A DNA stretch of 64,000 nucleotides from Lysinibacillus parviboronicapiens (GCF_003049575.1 NZ_PYWI01000022.1:1-64000); one strand, 5' to 3'; shown: positions 26,814-36,293, counted from the first letter of the stretch. Program-made: numbers and translations. Notes: a model not told the origin generated them from the letters alone.

Positions 26814-29177
26814 GTGAAAAAAAAGAGATGGAAAAAGAGGCTCGTTGGGGTAGTTGGCTTTTTAGCAATTGCATTAATAGTAGTCTTTATTGGCTTTACT
26901 TGGTTTATGAATAAATCAAGGCCCGTTATTGATGGGGATCTTGCAGTAAGTGTGCTTGATCAGGATGTTACTGTTACTAGGGATGATAAAGGGGTTCCAC
27001 ATATATTAGCGGAGACAGATGCGGATTTATATCGTGCACAAGGTTACATTCAGGCTCAAGATCGACTGTTTCAAATGGATTTAGCACGCAGACAGGCAAG
27101 TGGTCGATTATCAGAAGTTATTGGTGAGGCAACCATTAGTACGGATAAACATTTTCTTACGTTTAGTTTACGCGATGCAGCAGAAAAATCGTTAGTTGCA
27201 TATGATGCGGAAAGTAAGCAGGTACTTGAATGGTTTGCAGAAGGAGTAAATGCTTTTATTACGCAGGCAAAGGAACATAATACATTAAGCTATGAATTCG
27301 CATTACTAGGATATGAGCCGGAAGAGTGGTCTGTTGTAGACTCTCTGACGATTGGGAAATATATGGCATACGATTTAGGGGGCAATTGGAATACGTTGGC
27401 TTTCCGTCACTGGGCTTTACAAAATTTCGATGAAGAAAAGGCAAAGGAATTATTTATAAAATATCCTGACAACGCGTCTTCAATTATTGAGTCAAACATA
27501 GAGAATCCTGTAGCGGTAGCGGGTCAATTTAACGCAGACCTATTGCCAAATGAATTTAATGGCAGTAATAACTGGGTTGTATCGGGCGATAAAACAAAAT
27601 CAGGCTTTCCAATTTTAGCCGATGATCCACACTTAGGTTTAAGCACGCCGTCTATTTGGTATCAAATGCATCTTCAGTCACCTGCACAAAATGTTAGCGG
27701 TGTTATATTTGCAGGCATTCCTGGCATTATTCTAGGTCATAACGATGATATCGCTTGGGGGGTTACCAATGTAGGACCAGATGTACAGGATTTGTATATT
27801 GAAATTCCAAATCCAGATAATCCTACACAGTTCCGATATGATGGTGAGTGGGAGCAGGCTGAAGTGAGAAATGAATCAATTAAAGTGAAGGATGGAAAAA
27901 CAATTGGTTTTGATGTAGTTGTAACTAGACACGGGCCAATTATGACTGATTTAGCGTTTAAGGATACTGAACCACCAGCACAGTTTTCGATGCAGTGGAC
28001 AGCGCTTCAATCCACAGCAGAACTGCGAGCAATACTTGGCTTTAATAAGGCAAATTCATGGGGTGACTTTGAAAAGGCTTTAGAAGATTTTAAAGCACCG
28101 GCGCAAAACTTTGTCTTTGCATCCAAGGATGGCACGATTGCCTATAAAGCAAACGGCCAAATTCCGATTCGTAAGCAGGGAGAAGGGCAGTTACCAGTAC
28201 CTGGAGATTCAAGTGACTATGGCTGGGAAGGTTTTATCCCATGGGATGAACTACCGACAGTCGTAAACCCAAAGGAAGGATTTATTGCGACTGCGAATAA
28301 TGAGGTAATTGGCGAAGAATATCCGTATCATATAACGGATTTCTGGGCACAGCCATATCGCTACGAGCGTATTAAAGAAGTGTTAGAAGCCAATGATTCA
28401 CTAACAGTAGAAGATATGATGCAGTTACAAATGGATCAGCATAATTTGTATGCACGCGAGTTTTTACCAAATTTATTATCTTCATTGAAAGCAAAGGATA
28501 AGGATGGAAAGTATGCAGAAGTCATCACCCTATTAGAGAATTGGGATATGGTGGATGCAAAAGATTCTGGCGCACCGCTTGTTTTTCATACGCTAATGGA
28601 ACAATTGCAGGAAGTTCTCTTTAAAGATGAAATGCCTCTAGATATGTATAAGCTAATGGATGGTAAATACAATATAACGGATCAGCTACTGCGAAAAGCA
28701 TATGCAGGTGAGAGCAGCATTTGGATTGAACAACAGGGTGGTGTAGATGCAGCAGTATATGAAGCATTAGAGCGCTCTATCGCACTAATTGAGGATCGTT
28801 TTGGATCGGAGCCCTCTAAGTGGCAATGGGGAGATTTCCATCAACTCACTTTTAATCACACACTAGGAAGTGCATCACCAATACTGGCGGCATATTTTAA
28901 TGCAAAAAAGGTACCCATTGGCGGTTCGAAAGTAACTGTACAAGCAGCCGACGATGATATGGATGGCTATGTAGATCATGGAGCATCCTGGCGATTTGTA
29001 GCAGATGTAGGTGATTTGAGCTCGGCCTATCATATTGTCGGGCCAGGACAGAGTGGCCATGTGAAATCGAAGTGGTATCAAGACCAAGTGGAGGACTGGG
29101 CTAACGGGAATTATCATGAAACTTTTGTCAAGAAAGATGAAATTAAAGGGAAGACATTATTATTAAAGGCACAATAA
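26814..29177 (+). CDS. Membrane-anchored penicillin acylase family amidohydrolase
   Basis: Ntn-hydrolase precursor of 787 residues. A basic start and one hydrophobic helix (about 9-31) act as an anchor or uncleaved signal. The alpha chain contains ADLYRAQGYIQAQDRLFQMD. The autoprocessing site is EFNG-S251-NNWVVSG, where Ser251 becomes the beta-chain N-terminal nucleophile. Beta-chain motifs include ADDPHLGL and GHNDDIAWGVTN. Family members hydrolyse amides such as penicillins or acyl-homoserine lactones; the substrate here is unknown. GTG 26814 follows AGAGGGGG by 9 bases. Confidence 0.88.
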   Translation: MKKKRWKKRLVGVVGFLAIALIVVFIGFTWFMNKSRPVIDGDLAVSVLDQDVTVTRDDKGVPHILAETDADLYRAQGYIQAQDRLFQMDLARRQASGRLSEVIGEATISTDKHFLTFSLRDAAEKSLVAYDAESKQVLEWFAEGVNAFITQAKEHNTLSYEFALLGYEPEEWSVVDSLTIGKYMAYDLGGNWNTLAFRHWALQNFDEEKAKELFIKYPDNASSIIESNIENPVAVAGQFNADLLPNEFNGSNNWVVSGDKTKSGFPILADDPHLGLSTPSIWYQMHLQSPAQNVSGVIFAGIPGIILGHNDDIAWGVTNVGPDVQDLYIEIPNPDNPTQFRYDGEWEQAEVRNESIKVKDGKTIGFDVVVTRHGPIMTDLAFKDTEPPAQFSMQWTALQSTAELRAILGFNKANSWGDFEKALEDFKAPAQNFVFASKDGTIAYKANGQIPIRKQGEGQLPVPGDSSDYGWEGFIPWDELPTVVNPKEGFIATANNEVIGEEYPYHITDFWAQPYRYERIKEVLEANDSLTVEDMMQLQMDQHNLYAREFLPNLLSSLKAKDKDGKYAEVITLLENWDMVDAKDSGAPLVFHTLMEQLQEVLFKDEMPLDMYKLMDGKYNITDQLLRKAYAGESSIWIEQQGGVDAAVYEALERSIALIEDRFGSEPSKWQWGDFHQLTFNHTLGSASPILAAYFNAKKVPIGGSKVTVQAADDDMDGYVDHGASWRFVADVGDLSSAYHIVGPGQSGHVKSKWYQDQVEDWANGNYHETFVKKDEIKGKTLLLKAQ

Positions 29178-29182
29178 TAAGG

Positions 29183-29216
29183 AAAAACAGCACACTATTT
29201 TGTGTGCTGTTTGTTG
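29183..29216 (+). terminator. Terminator after penicillin acylase gene
   Basis: Perfect 10-bp stem AACAGCACAC/GTGTGCTGTT, loop TATTTT, then a T-rich run. Confidence 0.75.
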
Positions 29217-29270
29217 TTGTAAGAGTCCGAATATAAATCTAAATATAATTACGTGATAGCAATCATACTC

Positions 29271-29290
29271 ATTCAAATGTCCATTTGAAT
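29271..29290. promoter_or_regulatory. CadC-type operator 1
   Basis: Inverted repeat with 9-base arms ATTCAAATG and CATTTGAAT around TC. Arms and spacing resemble ArsR/SmtB metalloregulator sites of cad operons. Confidence 0.7.
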
Positions 29291-29322
29291 AAGATGAAGT
29301 ACTATGATATATTGAAAACAAT

Positions 29323-29338
29323 CAAACGAACATTTGAA
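29323..29338. promoter_or_regulatory. CadC-type operator 2
   Basis: Second, less perfect copy (TCAAACG-AA-CATTTGA) ending 12 bases before the cadC start and so able to block transcription or initiation. Confidence 0.55.
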
Positions 29339-29350
29339 TGAGGTGAGGAA

Positions 29351-29722
29351 ATGCCGAAAGAAATATGTGAAGTAACGCATGTAAATGAGCAAGCGGTCAT
29401 GAAGGTACAACAACAAATGCCAGATTTATCGGGTGTAGCAAAGTTTTTAAAGGCTTTGTCTGACGAAACTAGACTGAAAATTGCCTATGCTTTAACAGTA
29501 GAAGATGCATTATGTGTCTGTGATGTCGCCACAATTATCGGATCATCTGTCGCAACAGCATCGCATCATTTACGCTATTTGAAAGATAATAGTCTAGCGA
29601 AATCGCATCGAAAAGGAAAGCAAATGTATTACTCTTTAGCCGATGAACACGTATACCAAATTGTCACGATTGCTTATGAACATGCGAAAGAGGGGATTGA
29701 CGATGACAACAGCGCCAACTAA
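29351..29722 (+). CDS. cadC: CadC, ArsR-family cadmium/lead/zinc-responsive repressor
   Basis: Winged-helix repressor of 123 residues. The N-terminal Cys6, and Cys residues in ALCVCDVA (alpha3 metal site, about 56-58), give the CadC-type thiolate site. The recognition helix region is SVATASHHLRYLKDN. In known cad operons the repressor leaves DNA when Cd or Pb binds. ATG follows GAGGTGAGGA, and two inverted repeats precede it. It overlaps cadA by 20 bases. Confidence 0.93.
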   Translation: MPKEICEVTHVNEQAVMKVQQQMPDLSGVAKFLKALSDETRLKIAYALTVEDALCVCDVATIIGSSVATASHHLRYLKDNSLAKSHRKGKQMYYSLADEHVYQIVTIAYEHAKEGIDDDNSAN

Positions 29723-31832
29723 GCAAGAGTATCGTTTGCAAAACTTATCCTGTGCCAGCTGTGCAGCAAAATTTGAGAAAAATGTGAAAGCTATTCCGGA
29801 GGTACAAGATGCACAAGTTAATTTTGGTGCCTCTAAAATAACAGTAATCGGTAAGGTAGATGTCAATCAAATTGAAGAAGCAGGTGCTTTTGACGGTATT
29901 AAAGTATCACAATCCCCAAAAAGCACAATTGAAAAATCAACACCATTTTATAAAAAAACAGAAAACATTTTAGCTGGAATTGCCTTGTTATTTGTAATCC
30001 TTGGCTATGTATTGGTGACAATGCGTGGAGAAACAGATCCTTTTGCAATTGGCATGTTTATCGTAGCAATTTTAGTAGGTGGAGTTGGAATTTTTAAAAC
30101 AGGATTCCGTAATCTAGCACGCTTTGAATTTGATATGAAAACGCTGATGACGATTGCCGTAATAGGAGCTGCAATTATTGGTGAATGGGAAGAAGCGGCA
30201 GTTGTTGTCTTTTTATTTGCAGTGAGTGAAGCTCTTGAGGCATATTCAATGGATAAAGCACGTCAATCAATTCGACAACTTATGGATATTGCCCCTTCAA
30301 CAGCAACTATTAAACGGGCTCACGGTGAGCATTTTCATGAAATGGAAGTGCCGACTGAAGAAATTGAAATTGGCGATATTTTAATTGTCAAACCTGGTCA
30401 GAAAATCGCTATGGACGGGATTGTAGTAAGTGGATTGTCGGCAGTTAATCAAGCCGCTATCACAGGTGAATCGATACCTGTTAATAAAACTATAGATGAC
30501 GAAGTATTTGCGGGAACATTGAATGAGGAAGGTGCACTCGAAGTCCGAGTTACAAAACGTGTGGAGGATACAACTATTGCTAAAATCATTCACCTCGTAG
30601 AAGAAGCACAGGCAGAAAAAGCACCATCACAGCAATTTGTGGATCGTTTTGCCAAATACTATACACCTGCCATTATGATAGTTGCCTTACTTGTTGCAGT
30701 TATTCCACCATTGTTTATAGGAGATTGGCAGCATTGGATCTATCAAGGTTTAGCTGTATTGGTTGTTGGCTGCCCTTGTGCGCTTGTTGTCTCAACACCA
30801 GTTGCTATCGTTACAGCGATCGGCAATGCAGCAAGACAGGGTGTGCTCATTAAAGGTGGCATCCATTTAGAGCAATTAGGTCATATTGAAGCTGTGGCCT
30901 TTGATAAAACAGGTACGTTAACAAAGGGTAAACCAGAAATAACAGATATATACACGCAGAGTAATATGTCAGAGGATATGGTGTTGCAACTTGTGGCAGC
31001 CGTTGAAAAGCAATCACAGCATCCGCTAGCGAAAGCAATATTAACTGCATTACATGAAAAAGGTTTAGCTGAGTTTGTGCCGACCAATTTCCAATCAGTG
31101 ACAGGAAAAGGGGCTTTTGCAACAGTTGAGGGCAAAAAGGTTTCTGTCGGAAGTTTAAAATGGATTTCCACTTTAACTTCAGTGGATGAAGTAATTAAAG
31201 AACAAGTCGATCAATTGCAGGCACAAGGAAAAACAGTTGTGGCAGCTGTAAGTGACACGCAATTAATCGGTATTATCGGAATTGCTGACCAATTACGTAA
31301 GGAAAGTAAAAGTGTACTGCAAAACCTAACAGCATTAAAAGTGAAGCATACTGTTATGTTAACAGGAGATGCCAAACTTACCGCAGAAGCTATTGCTACT
31401 TCCCTTAATATGAGTGATGTAAGAGCAGGGTTATTACCAGCGGAAAAATTAACAGCAATTAAAGAATTACGTACGCAGTATGGAGCCGTTGCTATGGTTG
31501 GGGATGGTGTGAATGATGCACCAGCCTTAGCATCAGCAAGTGTCGGGATTGCCATGGGTGGTGCGGGTACAGATGCAGCTTTGGAAACCGCAGATATTGC
31601 TTTAATGGGTGATGACTTAACGAAATTACCTTATACAATTGGTTTAAGTAGAAAAACATTACGCATTATACAAGAAAATATCATTTTTGCACTGGCATTA
31701 AAATTGATTGCTTTATTACTCGTTATCCCAGGTTGGTTAACATTATGGATCGCCATTTTTGCAGATATGGGCGCGACATTGCTTGTTGTTTTCAACTCAT
31801 TAAGACTAATTACCACAAAAAAATACAGTTAA
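29703..31832 (+). CDS. cadA: CadA, cadmium/zinc-exporting P1B-type ATPase
   Basis: Product of 709 residues. One N-terminal heavy-metal domain with C17-A-S-C20; transmembrane helices; actuator motif ITGES; membrane metal site C357-P-C359; phosphorylated Asp401 in DKTGTLTKG; nucleotide-site HP (SQHPLA); hinge GDGVNDAPALA. ATG 29703 follows GAGGGG and lies inside cadC; a reading start at 29643 lacks a ribosome site. With cadC it forms a two-gene metal-resistance operon. Confidence 0.95.
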   Translation: MTTAPTKQEYRLQNLSCASCAAKFEKNVKAIPEVQDAQVNFGASKITVIGKVDVNQIEEAGAFDGIKVSQSPKSTIEKSTPFYKKTENILAGIALLFVILGYVLVTMRGETDPFAIGMFIVAILVGGVGIFKTGFRNLARFEFDMKTLMTIAVIGAAIIGEWEEAAVVVFLFAVSEALEAYSMDKARQSIRQLMDIAPSTATIKRAHGEHFHEMEVPTEEIEIGDILIVKPGQKIAMDGIVVSGLSAVNQAAITGESIPVNKTIDDEVFAGTLNEEGALEVRVTKRVEDTTIAKIIHLVEEAQAEKAPSQQFVDRFAKYYTPAIMIVALLVAVIPPLFIGDWQHWIYQGLAVLVVGCPCALVVSTPVAIVTAIGNAARQGVLIKGGIHLEQLGHIEAVAFDKTGTLTKGKPEITDIYTQSNMSEDMVLQLVAAVEKQSQHPLAKAILTALHEKGLAEFVPTNFQSVTGKGAFATVEGKKVSVGSLKWISTLTSVDEVIKEQVDQLQAQGKTVVAAVSDTQLIGIIGIADQLRKESKSVLQNLTALKVKHTVMLTGDAKLTAEAIATSLNMSDVRAGLLPAEKLTAIKELRTQYGAVAMVGDGVNDAPALASASVGIAMGGAGTDAALETADIALMGDDLTKLPYTIGLSRKTLRIIQENIIFALALKLIALLLVIPGWLTLWIAIFADMGATLLVVFNSLRLITTKKYS

Positions 31833-31993
31833 AAAGATTAAATTTAATGCTTTCTGGGAAAAAACTACCACTTTGAATTAGTAATTATTGTTGATATTCA
31901 TGCTACTAGCGATTCTTGAAAAAGCCCTTATTTAGTGCTAATATATGTTGAGGACAATGTAACAATTAATTATAAATGAGGCGAAAGTTGTAT

Positions 31994-32275
31994 ATGTCAG
32001 AACCTATTTTAGTAAATGTTACAGAGGAAATTGTACGTGGCTTAGTAAGTTTTCTTTTACGAGGACCAGAATATCAAACATTTTGTAAATGTGAAATCTG
32101 TGAGTTAGACACAGTTGCAATCGCTTTAAATGCTTTGCCTAGTAAGTATGTTACATCTATGGACGCACGCGATGAAGCTTTTAGAACAATGAATACACCT
32201 GAAAATATCGAGCTGGTCAACAGAGAGATTATTCGTGCATTACATGTAGTGAATAAGTATCCTCGGCATAAGTAG
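31994..32275 (+). CDS. ComFB-like late competence protein
   Basis: Product of 93 residues matching the ComFB family: VNVTEEIVRGLVSFLL, the cysteine cluster FCKCEICELDTVAIALNALPSKYV (three Cys, likely zinc), and a C-terminal VNREIIRALHVV. In B. subtilis ComFB sits between comFA and comFC; here no comF partners are adjacent, so this is a stand-alone member whose role is unproven. ATG 31994 is preferred over 31976 by family start, although spacing from GAGG is long. Confidence 0.75.
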   Translation: MSEPILVNVTEEIVRGLVSFLLRGPEYQTFCKCEICELDTVAIALNALPSKYVTSMDARDEAFRTMNTPENIELVNREIIRALHVVNKYPRHK

Positions 32276-32306
32276 AGCCCACTTCTATAAGAGGTCGGCT
32301 CTTTTT
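32275..32306 (+). terminator. Terminator after ComFB-like gene
   Basis: Twelve-position stem beginning GAGCC/GGCTC with one C-C mismatch and one G-T pair, then TTTTT. Confidence 0.8.
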
Positions 32307-32410
32307 ATGCGTAATGACAATGATTGCTGTCGTTATGTATTTTCAGTTAACTTTTAAGGCAAGCTTGTAGTAAACTAGAGAGTAAGAAAACGAAAGAGAG
32401 GGAATAGGAT

Positions 32411-32830
32411 ATGCCAACACCAAGTATGGAGGACCATATCGAACAAATATATTTATTAATCGCTAATAAAGGTTATGCTCGTGTGTCTGACATAGCGGAA
32501 GCATTATCTGTTCTTCCTTCTTCTGTTACGAAAATGGTTCAAAAATTAGATAAAGATGGCTATTTAGTTTATGAAAAATATCGTGGCCTTACATTGACGC
32601 CAAAAGGTGAAAAGCTTGGAAAACGTCTTGTACAACGCCATGAACTGCTAGAGCAATTTTTACGAATCATTGGTGTAGATGAAGAACGTATTTACAATGA
32701 TGTAGAAGGAATTGAGCACCATCTTAGTTGGAATTCAATCGATCGAATTGCTGATCTTGTGCAAGTAATGGAAGAAAATCCAGACATCGCAAAAAAATTA
32801 GAGGCATCTAGATCACAGCACAACCTATAG
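32411..32830 (+). CDS. mntR: MntR, manganese-responsive DtxR-family regulator
   Basis: Regulator of 139 residues: N-terminal winged helix ([24 protein letters not shown]), then a dimer/metal domain. Mn-site residues appear in MEDHIE (Asp8, Glu11), RHELLEQFL (His77) and EGIEHHLS (Glu99, Glu102, His103), as in B. subtilis MntR (142 aa). It represses manganese uptake genes elsewhere. ATG follows GAGAGGGAATAGG. No mnt transporter is adjacent. Confidence 0.93.
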   Translation: MPTPSMEDHIEQIYLLIANKGYARVSDIAEALSVLPSSVTKMVQKLDKDGYLVYEKYRGLTLTPKGEKLGKRLVQRHELLEQFLRIIGVDEERIYNDVEGIEHHLSWNSIDRIADLVQVMEENPDIAKKLEASRSQHNL

Positions 32831-32856
32831 TGCTACATTACTGTGACACTATAGGT
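32822..32856. terminator. Hairpin at the mntR 3' end
   Basis: Perfect 11-bp stem AACCTATAGTG/CACTATAGGTT overlapping the mntR stop. No T-run follows, so it may stabilise the mRNA end and not terminate. Confidence 0.45.
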
Positions 32857-32957
32857 TGCGCGTACTAACTGTTGTATTAGAGTGAGTGTCTGAGGACAAT
32901 AGTAGTTCGGAGTACAATATTTTGCGAAAATGATGGTGTGAAGGAAAGGAAGACATT

Positions 32958-33815
32958 ATGAACGAATTAAAATCAGGTGAAGTTGTAACATTAACTGTAT
33001 TAGAGCAACAAGCATCGAAATGGATCTTAACGAATGGAGAAGCGGAACTACCATTAAATGCTTCAGAGGTCACAGAACCACTTGCTGTAGGTGATTGCCT
33101 TCAAGTATTTTTGTTTACGGATCGTCGTGGAGATTTAGCTGCTACAACTGCTATTCCAACGTTTGCACAAGGCGAGTATGGCTGGGCACGCGTATTACGC
33201 GTAGTGGAACGTGAAGGAGCTTTTGTTGATATTGGAACATCACGTGAAGTGCTTGTAAAAGCGGAGGATTTACCTGCCATTAAAGAGGTTTGGCCAGCAG
33301 TGGGCGACCATTTATTTATGACATTGCGCACAGATCGTAACGGAGATTTATTTGGACGTCTAGCAACGGAAGAAAAAATTCTGGAGCTATATGAAGGCGC
33401 ATTTGAAGATATGCACAATAAAAATATTAAAGCGCGACCATATCGTTTATTGCCAGTAGGTTCATTTTTACTAGGTGTGGAAGCCCCGTATCGCATTTTC
33501 GTCCATGAATCTGAGCGTTATGCAGAACCTCGTCTTGGACAAGATATAGATGTACGTATTATTGACGTAAAAGAGGACGGCTCCATGAACGGTTCACTTT
33601 TACCACGTAAACATGAACGCATTACTGGAGATGCACAACAGATTTTAAGCTATTTACAAGATGTCGGTGGCAAAATGCCATTTGGTGATAAGTCTTCACC
33701 GGAAGAAATACAAGAAATGTTCCATATGAGTAAAGCGGCATTTAAACGAGCTCTAGGTACACTTATGAAAGCCGGTAAAATCAAACAACAAAACGGCTGG
33801 ACAGAAGAAATTTAA
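32958..33815 (+). CDS. cvfB: CvfB, S1-domain RNA-binding regulator
   Basis: Product of 285 residues with tandem S1-like beta barrels (about 1-60, 70-130 and 145-210; e.g. YGWARVLRVVEREGAFVDIGTSREVLVKAEDLP-type pattern) and a C-terminal winged helix (FHMSKAAFKRALGTLMKAGKI). This is the CvfB/YitL architecture, an RNA-associated regulator known from Staphylococcus aureus virulence studies. ATG follows GGAAAGGAAG. Confidence 0.92.
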   Translation: MNELKSGEVVTLTVLEQQASKWILTNGEAELPLNASEVTEPLAVGDCLQVFLFTDRRGDLAATTAIPTFAQGEYGWARVLRVVEREGAFVDIGTSREVLVKAEDLPAIKEVWPAVGDHLFMTLRTDRNGDLFGRLATEEKILELYEGAFEDMHNKNIKARPYRLLPVGSFLLGVEAPYRIFVHESERYAEPRLGQDIDVRIIDVKEDGSMNGSLLPRKHERITGDAQQILSYLQDVGGKMPFGDKSSPEEIQEMFHMSKAAFKRALGTLMKAGKIKQQNGWTEEI

Positions 33816-33886
33816 CTTCTTTCCTTGATTAGTTTGAGGTGGCAAAAGTGAGACGTCATCTAATAGTCCACAATGGATATCACACG

Positions 33887-33925
33887 AATGACGAGAGACT
33901 GCTTGAAACCTTCTCGTCATTTTTT
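33887..33925 (+). terminator. cvfB terminator
   Basis: Perfect 10-bp stem AATGACGAGA/TCTCGTCATT, then TTTT. Confidence 0.85.
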
Positions 33926-33997
33926 CGTACTAATAGTTGTATAGTGACATACATTATACAGGCTAAATGATTTATCTAGTGAAAGGGGTCACACAAT

Positions 33998-34912
33998 TTG
34001 AAAAAAACATGGGTGAAAGTACTAACTGCTACTATGTTAGTATTTGGTGTGATGGCACCAGCAACAGGATTTGCGGCCGATAATTCGACAACAAAAGCAA
34101 TAGATGAAAAACTAGGCGTGCCAATTGTGGTATATGGTGCAAACTTATCAGAGACAGAAAAAGAATCTGTTAAAAAGTCTTTAAAAGTAAGTGAAGAACC
34201 TGAAATTGAAGAGATTACAGTATCTGGGGAAGACTTAACTAAATACATTAAAGATAGTAATTCAAGTTCACGCATGTATTCTTCTGCAAAAATTACTCGT
34301 AAGGATGCTGGGAAGGGCTTAGTGATAGAGATTGTTACACCTTCAAATATTACACAAGTAACATCTGAAATGTATGCAAATGCGATGCTGACAGCGGGTA
34401 TCGAAGATGCTACGGTACAGGTAGCTGCGCCAAAGGCTGTAACTGGTCATTCAGCACTTGTAGGGATTTATAAAGCTTATGAAGTGAAAACGGGCGAGAC
34501 ATTAGATATTGAGCGCACAGACGTTGCCAATGAAGAACTTTCAGTAGCAACTTCTCTTGCCGAATCTTCGGGTGTCGATGATGCAAAGGTGGCAGAACTA
34601 CTAACAGAAATAAAAAAACAAATCGCAGAATTAAAACCGGCAACACGTGAAGATGTTGAAAAAATCGTGCAAGAGCAGTTAAATAAGCTAGAAATAAATT
34701 TAAGCGAGAAGGATCGACAACTATTAATTGATTTGATGGACAAAATTAGTAAACTTGATATTGATTTTAGTAAATGGTCAGATCAATTAAATGATATTAG
34801 TAATACGTTACAAGAAAAATTCGGTGCACTAATGGAAGATGAAGGCTTCTGGACGAGTGTGAAAAATTTCTTCGCTAATTTAAAAGAATCTATTTCATCT
34901 TGGTTTAAATAA
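33998..34912 (+). CDS. Secreted DUF1002 protein (YpuA-like)
   Basis: Product of 304 residues with a signal peptide (about 1-27, cleavage near GFAA-D). The mature N-terminal region (VVYGANLSETEKESV, TRKDAGKGLVIEIVTPSNITQVTSEMYANAMLTAGIEDATVQVAAPKAVTGHSALVGIYKAYE in outline) is the DUF1002 fold, also seen in YpuA. A coiled-coil-prone region (about 205-270) follows. Function is unknown; extracellular or wall location inferred. TTG 33998 follows AAAGGGG. Confidence 0.85.
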   Translation: MKKTWVKVLTATMLVFGVMAPATGFAADNSTTKAIDEKLGVPIVVYGANLSETEKESVKKSLKVSEEPEIEEITVSGEDLTKYIKDSNSSSRMYSSAKITRKDAGKGLVIEIVTPSNITQVTSEMYANAMLTAGIEDATVQVAAPKAVTGHSALVGIYKAYEVKTGETLDIERTDVANEELSVATSLAESSGVDDAKVAELLTEIKKQIAELKPATREDVEKIVQEQLNKLEINLSEKDRQLLIDLMDKISKLDIDFSKWSDQLNDISNTLQEKFGALMEDEGFWTSVKNFFANLKESISSWFK

Positions 34913-34917
34913 AAAAT

Positions 34918-34954
34918 AGTAAAGCTCACTGTCAATGGCAGTTGAGCTTTTTTT
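34918..34954 (+). terminator. Terminator after DUF1002 gene
   Basis: Stem AAAGCTCA-CTG with CAG-TGAGCTTT, then TTTT. Confidence 0.8.
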
Positions 34955-35102
34955 GATGGGAGATGAACATATTCGGTAAAAACTTTCTTTGCCGTTATTT
35001 TTAGAAGATAGACGTGTGTACCAATCGAATGTAAGCTATGTTCACTATCTTTGTAAAAAAACAAAAGGCTATGTTACTATGAAAATAAAGGAGTGGTGAG
35101 CA

Positions 35103-35384
35103 ATGGAATTCCAATTACAGAATGTTACAGCAAACAAGCATGCTTTTGTGTATGAGCAGCAAGGGGAAAGGTTAGCAGAGATTACTTGGCAACAAAATGG
35201 GCAAGTGATGGTAATGGATCACACCTATGTTTCAGACAAACTCCGTGGTCAAGGGGTGGCGAAAAAATTGTTAGATCGTGCAGCAGATTATGCACGTGAA
35301 AACGACTATAAAATGGAAGCAGTTTGTTCCTATGTAGTAGCAGCATTTGAAAAATCCGATGCCTATGATGATGTTAAACAATAA
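35103..35384 (+). CDS. Small GNAT-like acetyltransferase (YjdJ type)
   Basis: Product of 93 residues, the minimal GNAT-related fold. It has a beta hairpin (RLAEITWQQNGQVMVMDHTYVSDKLRGQGVAKKLLDRA in outline) with the acetyl-CoA loop LRGQGVAKKL and a C-terminal Cys-containing CSYVVAAFEKS. Homologues (YjdJ/YidJ group) have no firm substrate. ATG follows GGAGTGGTG. Confidence 0.85.
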   Translation: MEFQLQNVTANKHAFVYEQQGERLAEITWQQNGQVMVMDHTYVSDKLRGQGVAKKLLDRAADYARENDYKMEAVCSYVVAAFEKSDAYDDVKQ

Positions 35385-35451
35385 AGTAAAGCTATCATAG
35401 CGCACTTGTCGATCACTATCTGACATGTTCGATCAAAGTATAAAAAAATAG

Positions 35452-35496
35452 GGCAATCTGCTAGTAGCCTTGTGCTAGTAAGCGGATTGCCTTTTA
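35452..35496. terminator. Bidirectional terminator between YjdJ-type gene and the 33-aa gene
   Basis: Stem GGCAATC-GCT with a mirrored AGC-GATTGCC and an inner TAGC/GCTA pairing; TTTT on the plus side and TATTTTTTTAT on the minus side. Confidence 0.75.
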
Positions 35497-35526
35497 AGCT
35501 TTTACAGAAATCATTTAATACGCTCC

Positions 35527-35628
35527 TTATAATAAAATTACACTATATATTAACAATGTTAAAAAAACGGCGCCCCCCAATAATGAAGCCATGTCTACCC
35601 AATCGTATAGTAAGTCTAAATCTTTCAT
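35527..35628 (-). CDS. 33-residue membrane peptide
   Basis: ATG at 35628 stands 8 bases after AGGAGAG on the minus strand. The product begins MKDLDLLYDWVDMASLLGG and continues as a hydrophobic helix (AVFLTLLIYSVILL) to the end. Acidic N-terminus followed by one membrane span. It ends about 30 bases before a bidirectional terminator, forming a complete unit. Too short for usual gene calling; function unknown. Confidence 0.65.
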   Translation of the reverse strand: MKDLDLLYDWVDMASLLGGAVFLTLLIYSVILL

Positions 35629-35770
35629 GTAAATCACTCTCCTATTAATTGTAATAATTAATTAATTCCCTTAGTTTGTTATTTATAATCATAAAAAATT
35701 ACAAAATAAAGTTAGTTAACGAAAAATAGTTAGAATTGTGCGATAATATCGAGTAGGAGAGTGATAGAAA

Positions 35771-36220
35771 ATGTCTTGGAAAATACAGACGTATAATGAA
35801 TTAACAACGGAAGAATTGTATAAAATTATACAGCTACGAGTAAATGTTTTTGTTGTTGAACAACAGACATGCTATGAGGATTTAGATAATCATGATCAAA
35901 ACTCTATACATATATCATATGTTAAAAATGGAGAATTATTCGCGTATGCACGTTTATTACCACCTGGTGAAAAATTTGATATGACATCGATAGGTCGTGT
36001 TATCACAAAGCAAGATGTACGTGGCACGGGGCTTGGTAAGGAGATGATACAGTTAGCTATAAATACAATCGAAAAAGAATGGCCAGGCTCAGAAATTTTT
36101 ATTCAGGCGCAAGAATATTTAAAAGATTTTTATGGCTCATTTGGCTTCAAACAAGTCTCAGAGCCCTATATATATGATAGCTTGCCGCATCTTGATATGT
36201 TATATAAGGCGGAAAAATAA
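35771..36220 (+). CDS. GNAT acetyltransferase, ElaA-like
   Basis: Product of 149 residues starting MSWKIQTYNELTTEELYKIIQLRVNVFVVEQ, which matches the ElaA group. Acetyl-CoA loop VRGTGLGKEMI (about 84-94) and C-terminal IQAQEYLKDFYGSFGFK are conserved. Substrate unknown. ATG follows GGAGAGTGAT. It is divergent from the 33-residue gene, sharing a 142-base promoter region. Confidence 0.9.
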   Translation: MSWKIQTYNELTTEELYKIIQLRVNVFVVEQQTCYEDLDNHDQNSIHISYVKNGELFAYARLLPPGEKFDMTSIGRVITKQDVRGTGLGKEMIQLAINTIEKEWPGSEIFIQAQEYLKDFYGSFGFKQVSEPYIYDSLPHLDMLYKAEK

Positions 36221-36293
36221 ATGTTTAGACCTCTTAAAATAGGGAAAAGATATGTTATAAGGCCAGTTTCTATATTTTTAGGAGGGATTTATA

